A stretch of 64,000 nucleotides of DNA from assembly GCA_963921195.1 (NCBI GenBank), contig OY992536.1, forward strand, positions 229,932,023-229,996,022. The letters run 5' to 3'. This DNA is from Pegoplata infirma (Eukaryota; Arthropoda; Insecta; Diptera; Anthomyiidae). Below, in pieces: positions 44,451 through 56,879 of the stretch; positions within the stretch are counted from its first letter, which is position 1, and every line of letters starts with the position of its first letter. The position numbers were made by a program, and so were the translations under genes. The notes under the pieces were generated by a model. The model made no database searches and was not told the origin of the DNA. It saw only the letters and a list, made by a program, of their open reading frames with translations.

Positions 44451-46695
44451 CTAAAAAACGCTATTTTTACACGTTTTTTCGTTTTGTTAAGCCCAATGAA
44501 CATATCTTAGAACGTGTTCTAAGCACCATTTCCGCATTCTTTTTTTACTCAGAATTTCGTAAAGTTTCGACAACAGCTTCGGAGCGTTCAGTTTCCATTT
44601 ATGAGAAGGCTCTTCGGGCAGAGCTTAATGACTTTTTCCGGCATTTCAATTGGAAACTTTCCTCGGCGGAAACGTCGAAGCCGCTGCGGAAATGATTGAA
44701 AATATTATAGTGCTTTTAATAAAGCCATTCATTCCATCAAAGCTCATTTCGGATTAACCAAGGTATAGCCAGAAATAACCAGACTTGCAGGAATGGAGTC
44801 AGGGAGGAAGCGTTCACACACAGAAAACAAATTTGCTAATTTTCAACTGAAATTCAGTTGTTGCAACATAAATTCGGTTGATGCATTAGAATTAAGATTG
44901 TAACAAATAACTATCGGTAGTTACAACTAAATTTTGTTAATTCAAATGTCTTTTAATTGAAACAACTAAAAAAATCGTCTGCCACAGCGAAATTTAGTAG
45001 CAGCAACCGAATTATGAGTTGATACAACTGAAAAATTCAGTTGGAAATTTATTTTTCTCTGTGCAAAAATGTTAATACTGAGTGTGCAAAAGTACTTACA
45101 ATTAGTCGTGAACAACTTCTTACGAACGGTGTCTCTGTACATAAGTTTTTTCAGCTCCTCGGGGAGGTCAGAGCTTTCTATACGGACGGTTCTAGTATAT
45201 AAGTCACCGGGACTGGATGGTATACCAGCACTGGTGCTGAAGCAGTGTGCTTCGACGTTAGCACGTCCACATGCTAACCTTTTTATCTTGTCCTTCCGTA
45301 AGGGAATCTTTCCATCATGTTGCGGCTAATAACCCTGATAATTACCGCCCAATCGCAATATGCTCGGTGCTCTCGAAGATAATGGATAGTATGGTAAATT
45401 GCCATCTTGTTAGGTATCTGGAGGCTAACTTACTTTTAAACGATCGACAGTATGGTTTTCGGAGAACTCGTTCTACGTTGGAGTCGTTCGATCCACCATT
45501 TTGGTGAGAGTAAGGTGGTTGCTCTGGATATTTCCAAGGCATTTGATTGTGTGTGGCACGGTGCGCTCATTTCCAAGCTTAATGCCTTTGGTGTCGGTAA
45601 TGAATTCTCTCGATTTATTTCGAGTTTCCTCAGGGATCGTTCTATACGTGTTGTTATAGATGGGTTCTCATCTGATGAGTTTCGGCTTCAATCAGGGGTA
45701 CCGCAAGGTTCTGTTCTTTTCTTATTTTTCTTAACGACCTTCTAAGTCAAACTTCAAATCCTATCTACTCTTTGCAGATGACAGCAACATTTGTCATTCA
45801 TTTTCCTTTGAGCGTAGGCCAAGCCTTGTTGAGGTTGAGTGCAAAAGGCAGATTATGAATGACACACTTAATCAAGACCTGTTGACAATCACGGAGTGGG
45901 GTCTTGCGAATAGGGTCAAGTTTAATGCACGCAAGACTCAATGTTGTATGTTGACCCACAGGAATGTGGAATCAACAGTGTCATCTGTACATATGGGTGG
46001 TATAAGTATCGAGGAATCTGACACTCTTGATGTTCTGGGCATGAAAATTCAGTGTGATGTCCGTTGGAATAAGCACGTTTTTCAAGTGTCGAAAGAAGCA
46101 TTCAAGTGTCTCGGTTTTTTAAACCGGTGTAAGAAGTACTTCACCTCATCAGATCTCCTTACTATTTATACCACCTACATCCGACCGAAGATGGAATACA
46201 ACTCCCATATATGGTCAGGGGCTTCAAAGTCTATTTTGGAGCTCTTAGACCGTGTGCAAAGGATGGCGTTGATGCTAATCAATGACAATAGTGTGTCCAG
46301 CTCTATTGACTAATTGGAGCATCGTCGGATTGTGGGTTGTGTGACTCTGTTCTATCGATATTACCATGGAAAGTGTTCTGCTGAGATAAGTGAACTTATC
46401 CCTAGAGCCCGAGTTTTTGTTTGCAATACTCGGTTGTCTAGTAGATCACATCCGTTTGTTGTCGATTGTCCAGCGGATCGCACAGCGCATTACAGAGAAG
46501 GTTCGTTCATCAGTCGAACTAGCCGTATGTGGAATAATCTTCCGCAGAGGTCTTCCCAGTTTCTTTCAATGTATATAAATTCAAGTCAAATATCCACAAA
46601 CACTACTCCCTCTTTCCTCCTCCTCAAAACCTATTTTCCTGATATCAACACAATGCACTGCATTATTAGGGGCATCCCCTGAGTGTTGGATCAAC
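44451..46695 (+). mobile_element. Jockey-like LINE fragment, copy 2, with a MITE inside
   Basis: Starts in the linker before the RT (RAELNDFFRHFNWKL, near 44620). After the MITE it continues with RT motifs SPGLDGIPALVLKQC (45210), NNPDNYRPIAICSVLSKIMD (45323), LDISKAFDCVWHGALI (45523), GVPQGSVL (45690), WGLANRVKFNARKTQCC (45897) and YIRPKMEYNSHIW (46180), and the C-terminal FISRTSRMWNNLP. There are frame breaks at about 45330, 45490, 45720 and 46313, so it is a pseudogene. It ends in an A-run after CTGAGTGTTGG. About 85-90% like copy 1 at 40262 by eye. Confidence 0.87.
44822..45063. mobile_element. MITE inside the Jockey-like copy
   Basis: About 240 bp with inverted ends: CACAGAAAACAAATTTGC at left and the complement of TTTATTTTTCTCTGTG at right. 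Repeated CAACTGAA/TTCAGTTG words lie just inside both ends. Non-coding. It splits the linker and RT of the host LINE. Confidence 0.7.
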
Positions 46696-46702
46696 GTAAA
46701 AA

Positions 46703-46875
46703 AAAATACTCTCATGCCATGGGCAAAATTGCAACAGCCTTTCAGACTAGAGTGTTTCCTGCTTTGGAAGTAGCGGCTTAAATAATTGAAAACAGATGCA
46801 GGAATAGGAGAATCAGTATCTCTGGTGACAGTCAAGGTGCGCTTAAGGCACTGTATTCTCCAGTCACAACATTGC
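46703..46875 (+). mobile_element. RNase H fragment of LINE family B
   Basis: Loose translation gives MGKIATAFQT, then RRISISGDSQGALKAL and SPVTTLPGV. This matches the RNase H of the large copy at 50923-54327 (MGKMATVFQTEIFAIL, RRISICSDSQAALIAL). The family's C-terminal part resumes at 47793, so the intervening DNA is an insertion. Confidence 0.75.
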
Positions 46876-47099
46876 CAGGAGTGTAGGTAGATTTTTTGAA
46901 TAACCGATAAATTTAGTAACGGCGGTTTCGGTTTTCAAAAATTAAATAACCGATCGGTTTCTTTAAATTTCGGTTATTAGTAAAAATTTTATTCCGGTTT
47001 AAATACCTTATCTTAAATAGTTTTTTATTAGAATCGAATTCAGTTTAAATTCCCATTTTGGTTTAGCTTCCGCTTATGTCTTTTAAAAAGCAGAATTCA
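46876..47099. other. Unassigned AT-rich DNA with CCGATCGG/GGTTATTAG words
   Basis: Several ATAACCGA/TCGGTTAT inverted words suggest a small fold-back repeat, but no ends could be fixed. Confidence 0.35.
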
Positions 47100-47790
47100 A
47101 TCCATCTGTAATAGGTTTTCCAACTAGTCCCTGTCGGTAAACCAATTTGAGCTTCTTATGAAACTCCTTAGATATTGAATTTTGACATCCGACAAATCAG
47201 AAAGATCGTGCAGCTCCCTAGATCCGTATGAAACAAGTCTCTGACCGGAAAGTGCCGGGCAATGGCAGACAAAGTGTTCGATAGTCTCCAACTCCTCTTC
47301 ATTCATGCAACTCCGGCAAAAGGCACATTTAACCACTCTGTTTGCTTCCCTATAAGACAGTGTCTGGTAATTATAGCAACCACCGTCGAAATCTCTCCTC
47401 TTGGAAGCTCACTTGTGCGCCCCTGATTAAGAGAAGGTCAAATCAGTCGTGTTGTCTCACACGTCCATCCATTTGCCCATCTTTGTTTAGTCTCCGTCGC
47501 GGAACAAAGCTGTAGGTTTTGCTTGCAAGTTTCTGGAGGCATACCAACACATTCCAATTCTGTTGGAACCTCTAAGCTCATCGGCTTTGCAATTCCTGGA
47601 ATGTCTCTGTGCCCTGCGACTTATATGAGTCGTATGTTAAACTGCTTGGCCATCTCATTTATAGACGTGCGGCAGTTAAGGGCAAATCTTGCTTTCAGAA
47701 ACATTGAATCCAGGGACTTGGCCCCTGCTTGATTGTCAGTATAGGTATTGATTGAGGTTGTAGACAAGACATTGCAGCTGAACCAGTCAC
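47100..47790 (-). mobile_element. RNase H LINE fragment, family A copy 2
   Basis: Minus strand. C-terminal part with CAFCRSCMNEEELETIEHF and FVCHCPALSGQRLVS; above it lie degraded pieces matching LTRGTKPK... frames of copies at 55690 and 61640, and an RNase H remnant (NCRTSINEMAKQF). It ends at the family's 3' side at about 47100. Inserted within a family B fragment (46703-46875 and 47793-47967). Confidence 0.82.
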
Positions 47791-47792
47791 CT

Positions 47793-47967
47793 TAAGGATG
47801 AGGACACAACAGAACACTACGTCTGTTGTAGCCCAGCGTTTTCAAGAGCTAGACTGCGGATAATGGGCTCTGACATTCTGTTAATGGACATGGTCCATGG
47901 ATTTTCCTTGTCTGACTTTCTCAGGTTTGTGGAAGCAACAGAGAAGTTCTGAGTAAGCACCTTTCAC
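47793..47967 (+). mobile_element. C-terminal fragment of LINE family B
   Basis: LKDEDTTEHYVCCSPAF, RLRIMGSDILLMDMVHG and LSDFLRFVEATEKF-stop correspond to the end of the 50923-54327 frame. It is cut by the hAT element at 47968; its 3' part resumes at 49261-49357. Confidence 0.82.
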
Positions 47968-49260
47968 CAGGGTTGTCAGATTTTTTTTACGCTCATCGCC
48001 AAATCGGATGTCAAAAATCGCCAGAAATCGCCAAAACTCAAATTTTTTCAGTTTTTGTTAAAAAAAAACAATTATTTTTATTTAAAAAAAATATATTTTG
48101 TTTTCTTTATAGTGGCTAGAAAATAATAATACTAAAAAATCGCCAAAATCCTAGAAAAATACATAAAAATCGCCAAAATATTTTTTTTTAGTTTTTGTAT
48201 TTTTTTACTTCAATCGGTAATTTATAAATCACTCCATTTAAAAATTTTGCTAATTACTTCTAAAATCAGTCTATAGGCAATAAATTTCACTTAAAATTCA
48301 TGCACTAATGCAAAAACCCCAATCGATCCATGATAATCGGTCTGGAATATTTCTTAATTTTCTTATCGCTATTTTTACTCAACAACAGTTTACAACAGTG
48401 TACAATTGGAGAAAAATTAATTATTTTTTTTTTGTGATTCGCGAATTATAGTTTTTGACTCTCCTGGACACTGGACAAATTTCCCAAATGTTTTTTGTTT
48501 TGTTTTAATTCATAAAGAGCCACTTAGACTTGTAGAAAGTCTGTCGAAAATATTAAAAAAAAAGTTTTAAGCCGCATTCACAATGTTGGAGTACTCCAAT
48601 CTGTGGAAAATTTTATATCTTTCCCTTTTGCACTTTAATATTTTTGAATTTAACTATCCCTTTTCAATCCACTCCAGAGTCAAACATGTTCTACTCTGGA
48701 GTTTCCAATCTGAGTTAACAGAGCTATGTTAACCGTTAACAGAGAAAAAATACAACTCTAAAAGTGGCAATTCTAATAATGTCATTAAGAAAAATATACA
48801 AATCAAAACAAATATGTAGAATTTTTATGATATTTGAAAAAAAAAAACATTGAAAAGTTTTAAATTTAAATTAATGAATAAAGTATACAAAATTTAATGG
48901 CAAAATTTCGTGAAATTGTGACACAGGTAAGTAAAATTACATATACAATGTGACAGAACTCCACTCTACATTTTGAACAGTTAACATTTCAATCTGTAAT
49001 TGAGAGTGGAGTGACTCTGACATTGTGAACGTAGCTTTAACTGTCTAAAAAAAAGTAAATAAAATTTGATAATTTGAAATAATGGCTCTACTAATCTTTC
49101 GAAAATATTCAGGAAATAATTTGACAAAATCGCCAAAGAAATCGCCAATCATTTTGTAAATCGCCAAAAAATCGCCACGTCGCCAAATCGAAAAACTCGT
49201 CGCCAAATACATTTCAAAATCGCCACGTTTGGCGAGAAATCGCCATATCTGACAGCCCTG
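47968..49260. mobile_element. Non-autonomous hAT-like element with perfect 8-bp duplication
   Basis: Left end CAGGGTTGTCAGATTTT; complement of right end CAGGGCTGTCAGATATGG. The flanks are CCTTTCAC at 47960-47967 and 49261-49268, identical. Regions just inside both ends are built of ATCGCCAAAA repeats. No transposase ORF. It sits inside a LINE family B fragment. Confidence 0.93.
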
Positions 49261-49357
49261 CCTTTCACTCCTTTTTTTCTCTTTTTCTTTTTGATAAACT
49301 ATTTGTCTGTTGCAGATTTACTGGGATAATTACGATTGGCTGTGTTATCGTACTCTA
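49261..49357 (+). mobile_element. 3' continuation of the LINE family B fragment
   Basis: Starts with the second copy of CCTTTCAC and continues in T-rich 3' untranslated DNA up to the TA-flanked MITE. The remainder is lost or replaced. Confidence 0.55.
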
Positions 49358-49359
49358 TA

Positions 49360-50154
49360 CACTCAAAAAAAAAAACTGTAAAGTTAGCAAAAAAAGCTTG
49401 TAAACCTACAAGAAAATTTGCTGATTTTGAACCCACAATTTTTTTGGTAAAGTTAGCAAAAACGTTTTGCTAAAAATTAGTTAACTGAAATTTTTTTATT
49501 TCAACTTAGTTCATACATATTTGAGGACCCCATTGGGTTCGGACCCGATAGGTCCAGACCCCGATGGGCCTAGACCTACTTGGGTCATAGTTTTTGATCC
49601 AAAATTAGTGTCCGTTTCGCTCTACCTTGCTTAGTTTTTGAGATACGTGATTTTAGGGGACCACCGGGGTTTTGAGAATTACAAAACTCGATGGATTTTT
49701 TGTTGTGTCGGCAATATTTACCGAGATATGAGCATTTTAAAATTTTCGGGAATGCTAACTTTTTTGGATCCAAAGTTAGGACCCATTAGGGTCCACACAT
49801 GAGAAGAGGACCGGCGATACTATGGAGGGCTCGAGAACCAAAAATGGCCTCCATTTTGCTCTATCTGTCTTAGTTTCCGAGATAGCGCCATTTTAAGTAT
49901 TCTGAAAATAAAAAAAAATTTACCATTTATTTTTGCTAATATTAGCAAAAAATCTTGTAAAAATATTGTCAACTCAATTTCAAATTTAGCAAAAGAAATT
50001 AGTTCAAAGTTTGTTTAAAATTGCTAATGTGCTAAATGAAGTTTACAAGAATTTTTTGCTAACATGCTAATCACAACTAAAAATTTGCTAAAAGTTAGCT
50101 AACTAGCGTTAGCAAAAAAAAATTAGTAAATCTACTAAAGTATTTTTTTGAGTG
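49360..50154. mobile_element. TA-flanked MITE with CACTCAAAAAA ends
   Basis: Left end CACTCAAAAAAAAAAAC; complement of right end CACTCAAAAAAATACTTTAG. TA lies at both sides (49358-49359, 50155-50156), as in Tc1/mariner-type elements. Subterminal DNA repeats GTTAGCAAAA and GCTAA words. The middle has GGTTCGGACCCGATAGGTCC-like GC-richer DNA shared, inverted, with 9946-10645. No ORF. Confidence 0.75.
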
Positions 50155-50156
50155 TA

Positions 50157-50495
50157 TGAGCAGCTTGTATTGAGGATGAGAAAACAACAGAACAGTAAGT
50201 CTGTTGTTGCGCAGAGCTCTAAAGAGCTAGACTACGAATAATTGGCTCGGTTATTCTGTCAATGGACATAGTCCGTGGACTTTCCCTGTCTAGCTTTCTT
50301 AGGTTTGTGAAAGCAACAGAGAAGTTCTGAGCAGGCACCTTTAACTCTCTTTAAACTTTCTCTCATCCTTTACTAATATCCCTTTCCAGGATCGGTACAA
50401 TAAACTATTTTAAGTCTGAGCGCCATGGACTTGTCTAGATTTCTTTTAGGCTTGTACAACCCATCTTAAACTCAACTCAAAGTAGAGTTGTACTT
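50157..50495 (+). mobile_element. 3' fragment of LINE family B, another copy
   Basis: 5'-truncated piece: GAGGATGAGAAAACAACAGA (the DDTTEH region), TTTCTTAGGTTTGTGAAAGC, then GTTCTGA (stop), 3' untranslated DNA with AAGTCTGAGCGCCATGGAC, and a short (TCAAC)n-like end. Same family as 50756-54355 but in the opposite orientation, so the two are near-adjacent inverted copies. Confidence 0.8.
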
Positions 50496-50755
50496 ATTCG
50501 TTCATTTCAGTGAGGGAAAATTTTAGTTTAGTTGATCAAAAACACCTAATTCTTTCTTCTAAATCACTAGTTCATTCTGAACTACATATGTTACACAGTT
50601 CGTTCAAAAGAACGATGAACTGTATTGACCAAACTAAAAACAAACTTCTGAAAAGTTTATAATTTTGTAGGAAATTCATCTATATTTAGGAAAAGAAGGA
50701 ATATGTAATTCAAATAAAGAACTAAATGAACGAAAAGTGGTGAACTAGAACTCAT
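50496..50755. other. Non-coding DNA left of the large LINE
   Basis: AT-rich; ends with the left copy of AGAACTCAT (50747-50755), the target duplication of the LINE. Confidence 0.5.
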
Positions 50756-53700
50756 TGAGTTGAGTTGAGTTGAGGGTGGGTTGTACAAGCCCAAAAATGG
50801 GTAAATTTTTAGGCAAGTCCATGGCGCTCAGACTTAAAATAGTCCATTGTACCGTACCCAGAAAAGAAAGATTAAGTAAGGGTGATAAAAGGTTGAGAAG
50901 AAAAAGGAAGAAAAGTGCTTGCTCAGAATTTCTCAGTTGCTTTCACAAACTTGAGAAAATCAGACAAGGGAAGTCCATGGACCGTGTCCATAGACAGAAT
51001 ATCAGAACCCAATATCCGCAGTCTAGCCCTTGAGAACGCTGGACAACAACATACATAATGTTCAGTTGTGTCATCATCCTCAAGACAAGCCACGCATAAT
51101 GGGTCTGATAAGACACCTAATCTCGTCATATGACGAGCACAGGCATTGTGTCCCGTAATTAAGCCAGTAAGTCTGCGACAGTCTATTCTACTGAGACTGA
51201 GTAGATAGTTAGCCACTTTCTTGTCTGGCTTAATTACAAAACGTTTGGTATTCTTGCATGCCAACTCATTTGACCATCTTTCCATGAAAGTTTCTTTCAT
51301 ATGAGAGTTGATCCAACGCATCAGCCATGTCAAGCCAATACCAATTTGAGGTTCCGGATTGTAAGGAATTGTATCAGAGCCAAGATTTGCCAAAGAGTCA
51401 GCAATCTCGTTTCCCCGTATTCCCCTATGACCCGGAACCCACAGAAGACTGACGCTATTCCCACATGAGACCTCATTGAGTCTGCGTCTACATTCCTGGA
51501 CAATTTTGGATGAAGTGACTGGAGATTCAAGTGCAATGAGTGCAGCCTGGCTGTCACTGCAAATACTGATTCTCCTATTACTCCATCTGTTCCCAATTAT
51601 CCAGGTCGCTACGTCCAAAATAGCAAATATTTCAGTCTGAAATACTGTAGCCATTTTTCCCATAGCAATATAGCATTTGGTCGCATCGTCCAAGTACCAG
51701 CCAGACCCAGAGCCATTTAAGGTACTGGATCCATCCGTGTAGAAAGTATCCGTGTAATTTTTCAGTAGGTCTGCTGGGTTTCCCCAGTCTTCCCTACTCG
51801 GAAATATTACAGTAAACTTCCTACCAAACTCGATGCAAGAGGTTGTATTGTCCAAAGGCATAGAAAACATCGGACAAAGTTCCGATAGCCTATTGAACAG
51901 ACGACCATGTCCCGCATTGTACTCCCCATGCCATGTTCCGCTTTTGCGGAGCCGGCACAAAGATTTCATGGCTTCTCCTTGAATATGTAAGTCCAAGGGA
52001 AGCATATCTAACATAGCGTCCAGAGCTGCGCCTGGGGTGGTGCTCATGGCACCAGTAATTCCCAAGGCAGCCGCTCTTTGCAGTCCGTTTAGCTTGGATC
52101 GAATAGTTTTCACCATCGTTCTCGGCCACCAGACTACCGCCGCATACGTCACAATAGGTCTAATTACAGCTATGTACATCCAATGTACATTAGCGGGTCT
52201 TAGACCCCATGTCTCCCCAAAAGCACGCCGACACTGCCAGAAAATCCGAAGTGCCCGTGAAACTTTTTGTTCAACATGTTTTGTCCACATTAGTTTACTA
52301 TCTAGGGTAACCCCTAAATACTTAACTTCTGTGGACAGTTGAAGAGTTATGCCCTTCAACGTAGGAAGCTGAAGACCCTTATGTTTGGTTCTTCGCGTGA
52401 ACAACACGAGTGTTGTCTTATTTGGATTGACAGACAATCCATGTCGATTGCACCAGTTGTCCATCAAGTCAATAACGGTCTGCATTTTCTTGCATACCAA
52501 GTTAAGTGACTTTCCGGATACTAATGCGCACACATCGTCAGCGTATGCCTGTATGTGTACACCTAGAGCTTGTATTTCAACCAAGAGTGAGTTTACCACA
52601 AAACACCACAGCAAAGGAGAGAGAACACCCCCTTGGGGGCAACCTCTACTAACCTCAACCGTTACTTTTGTGCCCCACTCATCTTCAGCCGTCAACAATC
52701 TCCGGGAGAGCATAAAATGAATCCACTTGACTAGAACTGGATCCACGCCATGCAATTCAGCCGAAGTTTTCATAGAGTCGAAAGTAGCATTATCAAAAGC
52801 GCCCTCAATATCAACAAAAACACCCAGAGTATAGTCTTGTTTGTCAATGCCCTCCTCAATATTGACCACAAGATCGTGAAGTGCCGACTCACAAGATCTA
52901 CCACTCTGATACGCGTGTTGCTGACTATTTAGGGGGCATTCGATTAATGCTACTGACCTAATGAATTTCTCAACCATTCGCTCAAGACTTTTCAGTAGAA
53001 AGGATGATAAACTGATTGGTCTAAAACTTTTTGCCAAGGTGTAGTCCTCCTTCCCAGGTTTGGGAATAAAAACAACCTTGACATCGCACCAAGATGATGG
53101 AACATACCCATAAGCCAGGCTGGCTCTGAAGATATTTTTAAGTACCTTCACTAGGGTATCTCCACCACTCTTCAACATCATAGGGTATATACCATCTGGT
53201 CCAGGGGATTTATAGTTATCAAAGGAAGATAAGGCGTACCTGATCGATTCCTCAGAAACTACCCTAGATGCTATATACCAGTCCCTACATGTAGTATTAC
53301 CAACAGGACTCTCAATAATATCTGTATTTATCGTTGTCACTTTGCATCCTGGAAAGTGAGTAGATAACAGAATATCATTGACCTCCTGTTGGTTGTTTGT
53401 GTAGGTACCATCTGGCTTTCTGAGGGAATCAAGCTTCGCTGAACTATCTTTTTGAAAGATTTTACAGAGTCTTGCCGTATCCCTCGTACCATTTACCTCC
53501 TCACAGAAAGTCCTATAAGACTCAAGTTTGGCTTCCCTCACTTTTTTCTTATATTCCTTTTGCATGAGGTGGTAATTGTTCCAGTCAGCATCCTTTCGAG
53601 ATTTTAAGGCTCTATTCAGAAGCTTTCTTGAACTTTTCCTCAGCTTACCAAGTTCCACGTTCCACCAAGGGACTGAGGTACCTGGTCTGCTTTTCCTTAA

Positions 53701-54355
53701 CGGACAAACAGTCTCATAGCAGTCAGTCAAAGTTTTACCCAATTTCTCAGACTCCACTTCAACCGACCCTATACAACTAGGTATTGGGATGGGACGTAAT
53801 CTTTGATGAAGTAATTCCTCAAATCTTTTCCAATCCGCTTTTCGAGGGTTTCGGCCCTGTGGGATTGTAGGTTTATCAATCCCAAGCCTAAACTCGATGT
53901 AGCGGTGGTCCGACAAGGATACCACATCAAGAACACGCCAATCCCTTATCATTGTACTCGCCTTACTGTTAGATAAGGTAAGATCAATGACCTGTTGCCT
54001 TCGTTGAGTGACAAACGTTGGAGAATTCCCAACATTTTGAATCACCAGATTTGAAGACAAGATGAAGTCCAACAATTTGTTACCTCTAGAGTTGCACTTT
54101 GTGCTACCCCAGATGATGTGCTGAGAATTGGCATCGCATCCAATAATCAACCCCAAGTTGTTGGCCTCCGCGTATCGTATGACTCTAATTAACTCCTCAG
54201 AAGGCGGGGGATAAATAGAATCATAGGGCAGATAGGCAGATACAACAATAGTCTCTACCACTTTACCCTCTATACGAAATCGCACACTAATTGCAACGAC
54301 GTCTTGGCAACAAAATTGCCTCAACACCGAGCTCTCGATTGTCCTAGGGACAACC
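50756..54355 (-). mobile_element. LINE family B, 5'-truncated copy with target duplication
   Basis: Minus strand, 3.6 kb. Flanked by AGAACTCAT at 50747-50755 and 54356-54364. The 3' end (low coordinates) has a (TCAAC)n tail. It begins inside the endonuclease domain. It is the best preserved LINE in the window. Confidence 0.92.
50923..54355 (-). CDS. LINE endonuclease-RT-RNase H polyprotein (about 1,140 codons, open)
   Basis: The frame is open from the truncation point to the stop at 50923; the first in-frame start-like codon (GTG, 54327) has no special status. Partial AP-type endonuclease: GLIIGCDANSQHIIWG (about 57-72), VIDLTLSN, and SDHRYIEF (about 138). RT: SPGPDGIYPMMLK, KSFRPISLSSFLLKSLE, VFVDIEGAFDNATF, GCPQGGVLSPLLW, and AYADDV (about 596). 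RNase H: TFYTDGSSTLNGSG (about 860), CSDSQAALIAL, LLWVPGHRGIRGNEIAD (about 960). C-terminal Cys/His motif: CVACLEDDDTTEHYVCCC (about 1075). The domain set and order fit LOA/I-type LINEs. No frameshift or stop was seen, so the copy is young even though it lacks its 5' end and first ORF. Confidence 0.92.
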
Positions 54356-54364
54356 AGAACTCAT

Positions 54365-54490
54365 AGTTAGTAAAGTAAACTACGTCTTTGTACTAGTTCG
54401 TTCATCAACGGCACAAATCTAACTCAAAGGTGTATTTCCTGAGTGTTGGTACAACGAAATCAAATTCCATCTGTTAAAAAAAAAAATTAT
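54365..54490 (+). mobile_element. Jockey-like 3' tail fragment
   Basis: TTTCCTGAGTGTTGGTACAACG followed, about 20 bases on, by an A-run matches the 3' ends of the Jockey-like copies at 41330 and 46680. It is only a tail fragment. Confidence 0.55.
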
Positions 54491-55689
54491 TTTACATTTG
54501 GAAGTTATAAGATTGGGATCGGGAGCTTTTAGGAATTACAATTGCTCTTAACGAATTGCAACTGGAATTTTCGACTTTCAATTCAAATTTACAAATGGAA
54601 TCTTCGAATTGCCACTAAAATCCCAAACGTCAAAAATTGTAGCCTGCTGCGTAATTACATATCAATCATCCAATTTTTTTTTGTAATTTGTAGTCGTAAC
54701 GTTACAATTGTATTTAATCTATAAGTGGGTCAAATATTTAATAGTGTAATGGTATGTGGATGTTCTGATGTTGATTATGTTAATGTGGATTTTTTTTTGT
54801 GTTTCCATGGTTCTTTATTTTTTTTTGTGTTGTTTGTAATTGTAAACGTAAATATGTTGTATGTATTGTACTACTCGTATATTGACACTTGTTGCTAGAT
54901 TTTACTATAATGTACGTACACATATCTTATTTTCGGATGATGTGTCAAATGTTTGAATAGAAATTTTAATATGATGGCGTAATCGAATTATAATATGCTA
55001 CTTTTATCACATTTCTAATTGCTATGGTAATCTCAATTTACACAATTAGTTCGGAAGCACAAATAATGTTGATGATACAGAAAAGTACACGCTACAGTCA
55101 GGTTCATAGGCTTAATGGAATGAATGAAATTATAATATTAACTTCCAGTAAAATATCGATTTATTCTTGGAATTTAACGCAGGATTCTAAATATTTGACT
55201 GTTTATAGACAGATATGATGGAATATGGATTTAACATCAAACTTTAAGAAAGAGGTCCTAAACATTTTATGATTTTGAATGCTTCAAGAAGGGATAATAA
55301 ATCCTCGATAATTTTGTATTTGTATTCTTAATGAAATATTATAAAAAAGTAGATTTTATAACAATTACATTTGTATGGTCATCTGTTTTCTAGAACCTTC
55401 GTTGTCAAATAGCACTACCAAACATCGAAAATGCGACTGGGACGCGACCTGATACACTTTATTAGAATTGTTCTGCTGGTCATAAATCCGGTCTCCAAAC
55501 TTTTTCATCACATAAGGTTTTTAAGAAACTTCAAAAAAATCCACGTTTTGGGCATTTTTGGCAACTCATTTTGTATTTGAAATTTTTCAGAAACCTGGTG
55601 TAAAAGAAAAGTTCGAAAACCGGATTAATGACCAGGAGAATAACTGTAATCTTGTGTATAAGGTGGAAAACCTACTTGCCAATAGCCGT
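54491..55689. other. AT-rich non-coding DNA
   Basis: No recognised repeat or gene. ORFs at 54542, 55024 and 55558 lack protein-like features. Confidence 0.45.
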
Positions 55690-56876
55690 ATAACGTCTGA
55701 ATCGGGAACGTCTGTCATATCTCGATTTGACAAGCAGTGCTGCGTCCAATTCTGCTGTATGGAATCATTGTCTGGTGGTCTGCTATAGAAACAAAAGCGA
55801 ACTATGTCTTTTTCACGAAGGTACAGAGAATGGCGTCGATGTGCATCACTGATGCTCTTCGTACTACACCTACGGCTGCATTAGAAATCCTCCTTCACCT
55901 GATACCATTGGATATATTGGGTAGGCAGTATGAGCCCATTTTTGAGCGCCACTTTACCACTATGATACCATCCAGGGAGTCTTGAATGGGGGCATTTCGA
56001 AAGGTGGAGCCACCGTAAAATTTTACACAGATTGATCGAGGCTGCACGAGAAAGTGGGCTTTGGAGTCTATTCGGAGGAGCATGGAGTGAGCCGCTCGAA
56101 GATTGCCAGATCATTGCAGTGTTTACCAGGCAGAGATGCTGTCAATAACGGAAGTGGCTGACTGGTTAAGTTGCAATGTCTTGTCTACATCCACAGTCAA
56201 CATCTACTCTGACAGTCACAGTGAGATGGCCAAGCAATTTGATATACAACTCATATGGGTCCCAGGGCACAGAGACATTCCAGAGAATTGTAAAGCCGAT
56301 GAGCTTGCAAGACTAGGAGCTACCTTACAGGTTCCAACAGAATTGGAGTGTGTTGGTATGACTCTAGAAACTTGCAAGCAAAATCTACAGCTTTGTTCCG
56401 CGACGGAGACTAATCAGAAATGGGCAAATGGATTGGCGCGTGAGACAACGCGACAGATTTGGACTTCTCTAAATCAGAGGCACACAAGTAAGCAGATATT
56501 GCTTCCAAAAGGAGAGATTTCGACAGTGCTTGCTGTAATTACCGGACACTGTCTTATAGGAAAGCACGCAGAGCGGTCAAATGTGCCGTGAAATGACTTT
56601 TGTCGGAGTTGTATGGATGAAGAGGAGTTGGAAACTATCGAACACTTTTTTTGCCATTTCCCGCCACTTTCTGGTCAGAGACTTGCTTCACTGAAATCTA
56701 TAGATCTGCGCGATCTTTCTGATTTGTCAGATGTCAAAATTCAATATCTTAGGTATTTCATAAGAAGCTCAAATTGGTTTATCGACAGGGACCAGTAGGG
56801 AAACCTATTGCAGTCCTGTGGTATCACAATGGACCTCAAAGTCTATGTGCTGACATCGGAAATGGTCCCATTTTCT
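55690..56876 (+). mobile_element. RNase H LINE fragment, family A copy 3
   Basis: Begins near the end of the RT domain: LRPILLYGIIVWWSAIETK and VQRMASMCITDALRTTPTAALEILLHL (55737-55900). RNase H: FTDGSRLHEK-like segment at 56020, HCSVYQAEMLSITEVADWLS at 56106, IQLIWVPGHRDIPENCKADELA at 56243. The C-terminal part has VLAVITGHCLIGKHA (56525), then the Cys/His motif MDEEELETIEHFFCHFPP (56613). It ends with CTGTGGTATCACAATGGACC, the family's 3' end. Frame breaks at about 55985 and 56591 make it a pseudogene. Confidence 0.87.
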
Positions 56877-56879
56877 TTC

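Noticed and set aside
46876..47099. Fold-back with CCGATCGG words as a distinct element
   Set aside because: Inverted words are present, but no termini or target duplication could be fixed.
50770..51033. Plus-strand basic ORF of 87 aa
   Set aside because: It is antisense to the 3' end of the large LINE and has no features of its own.
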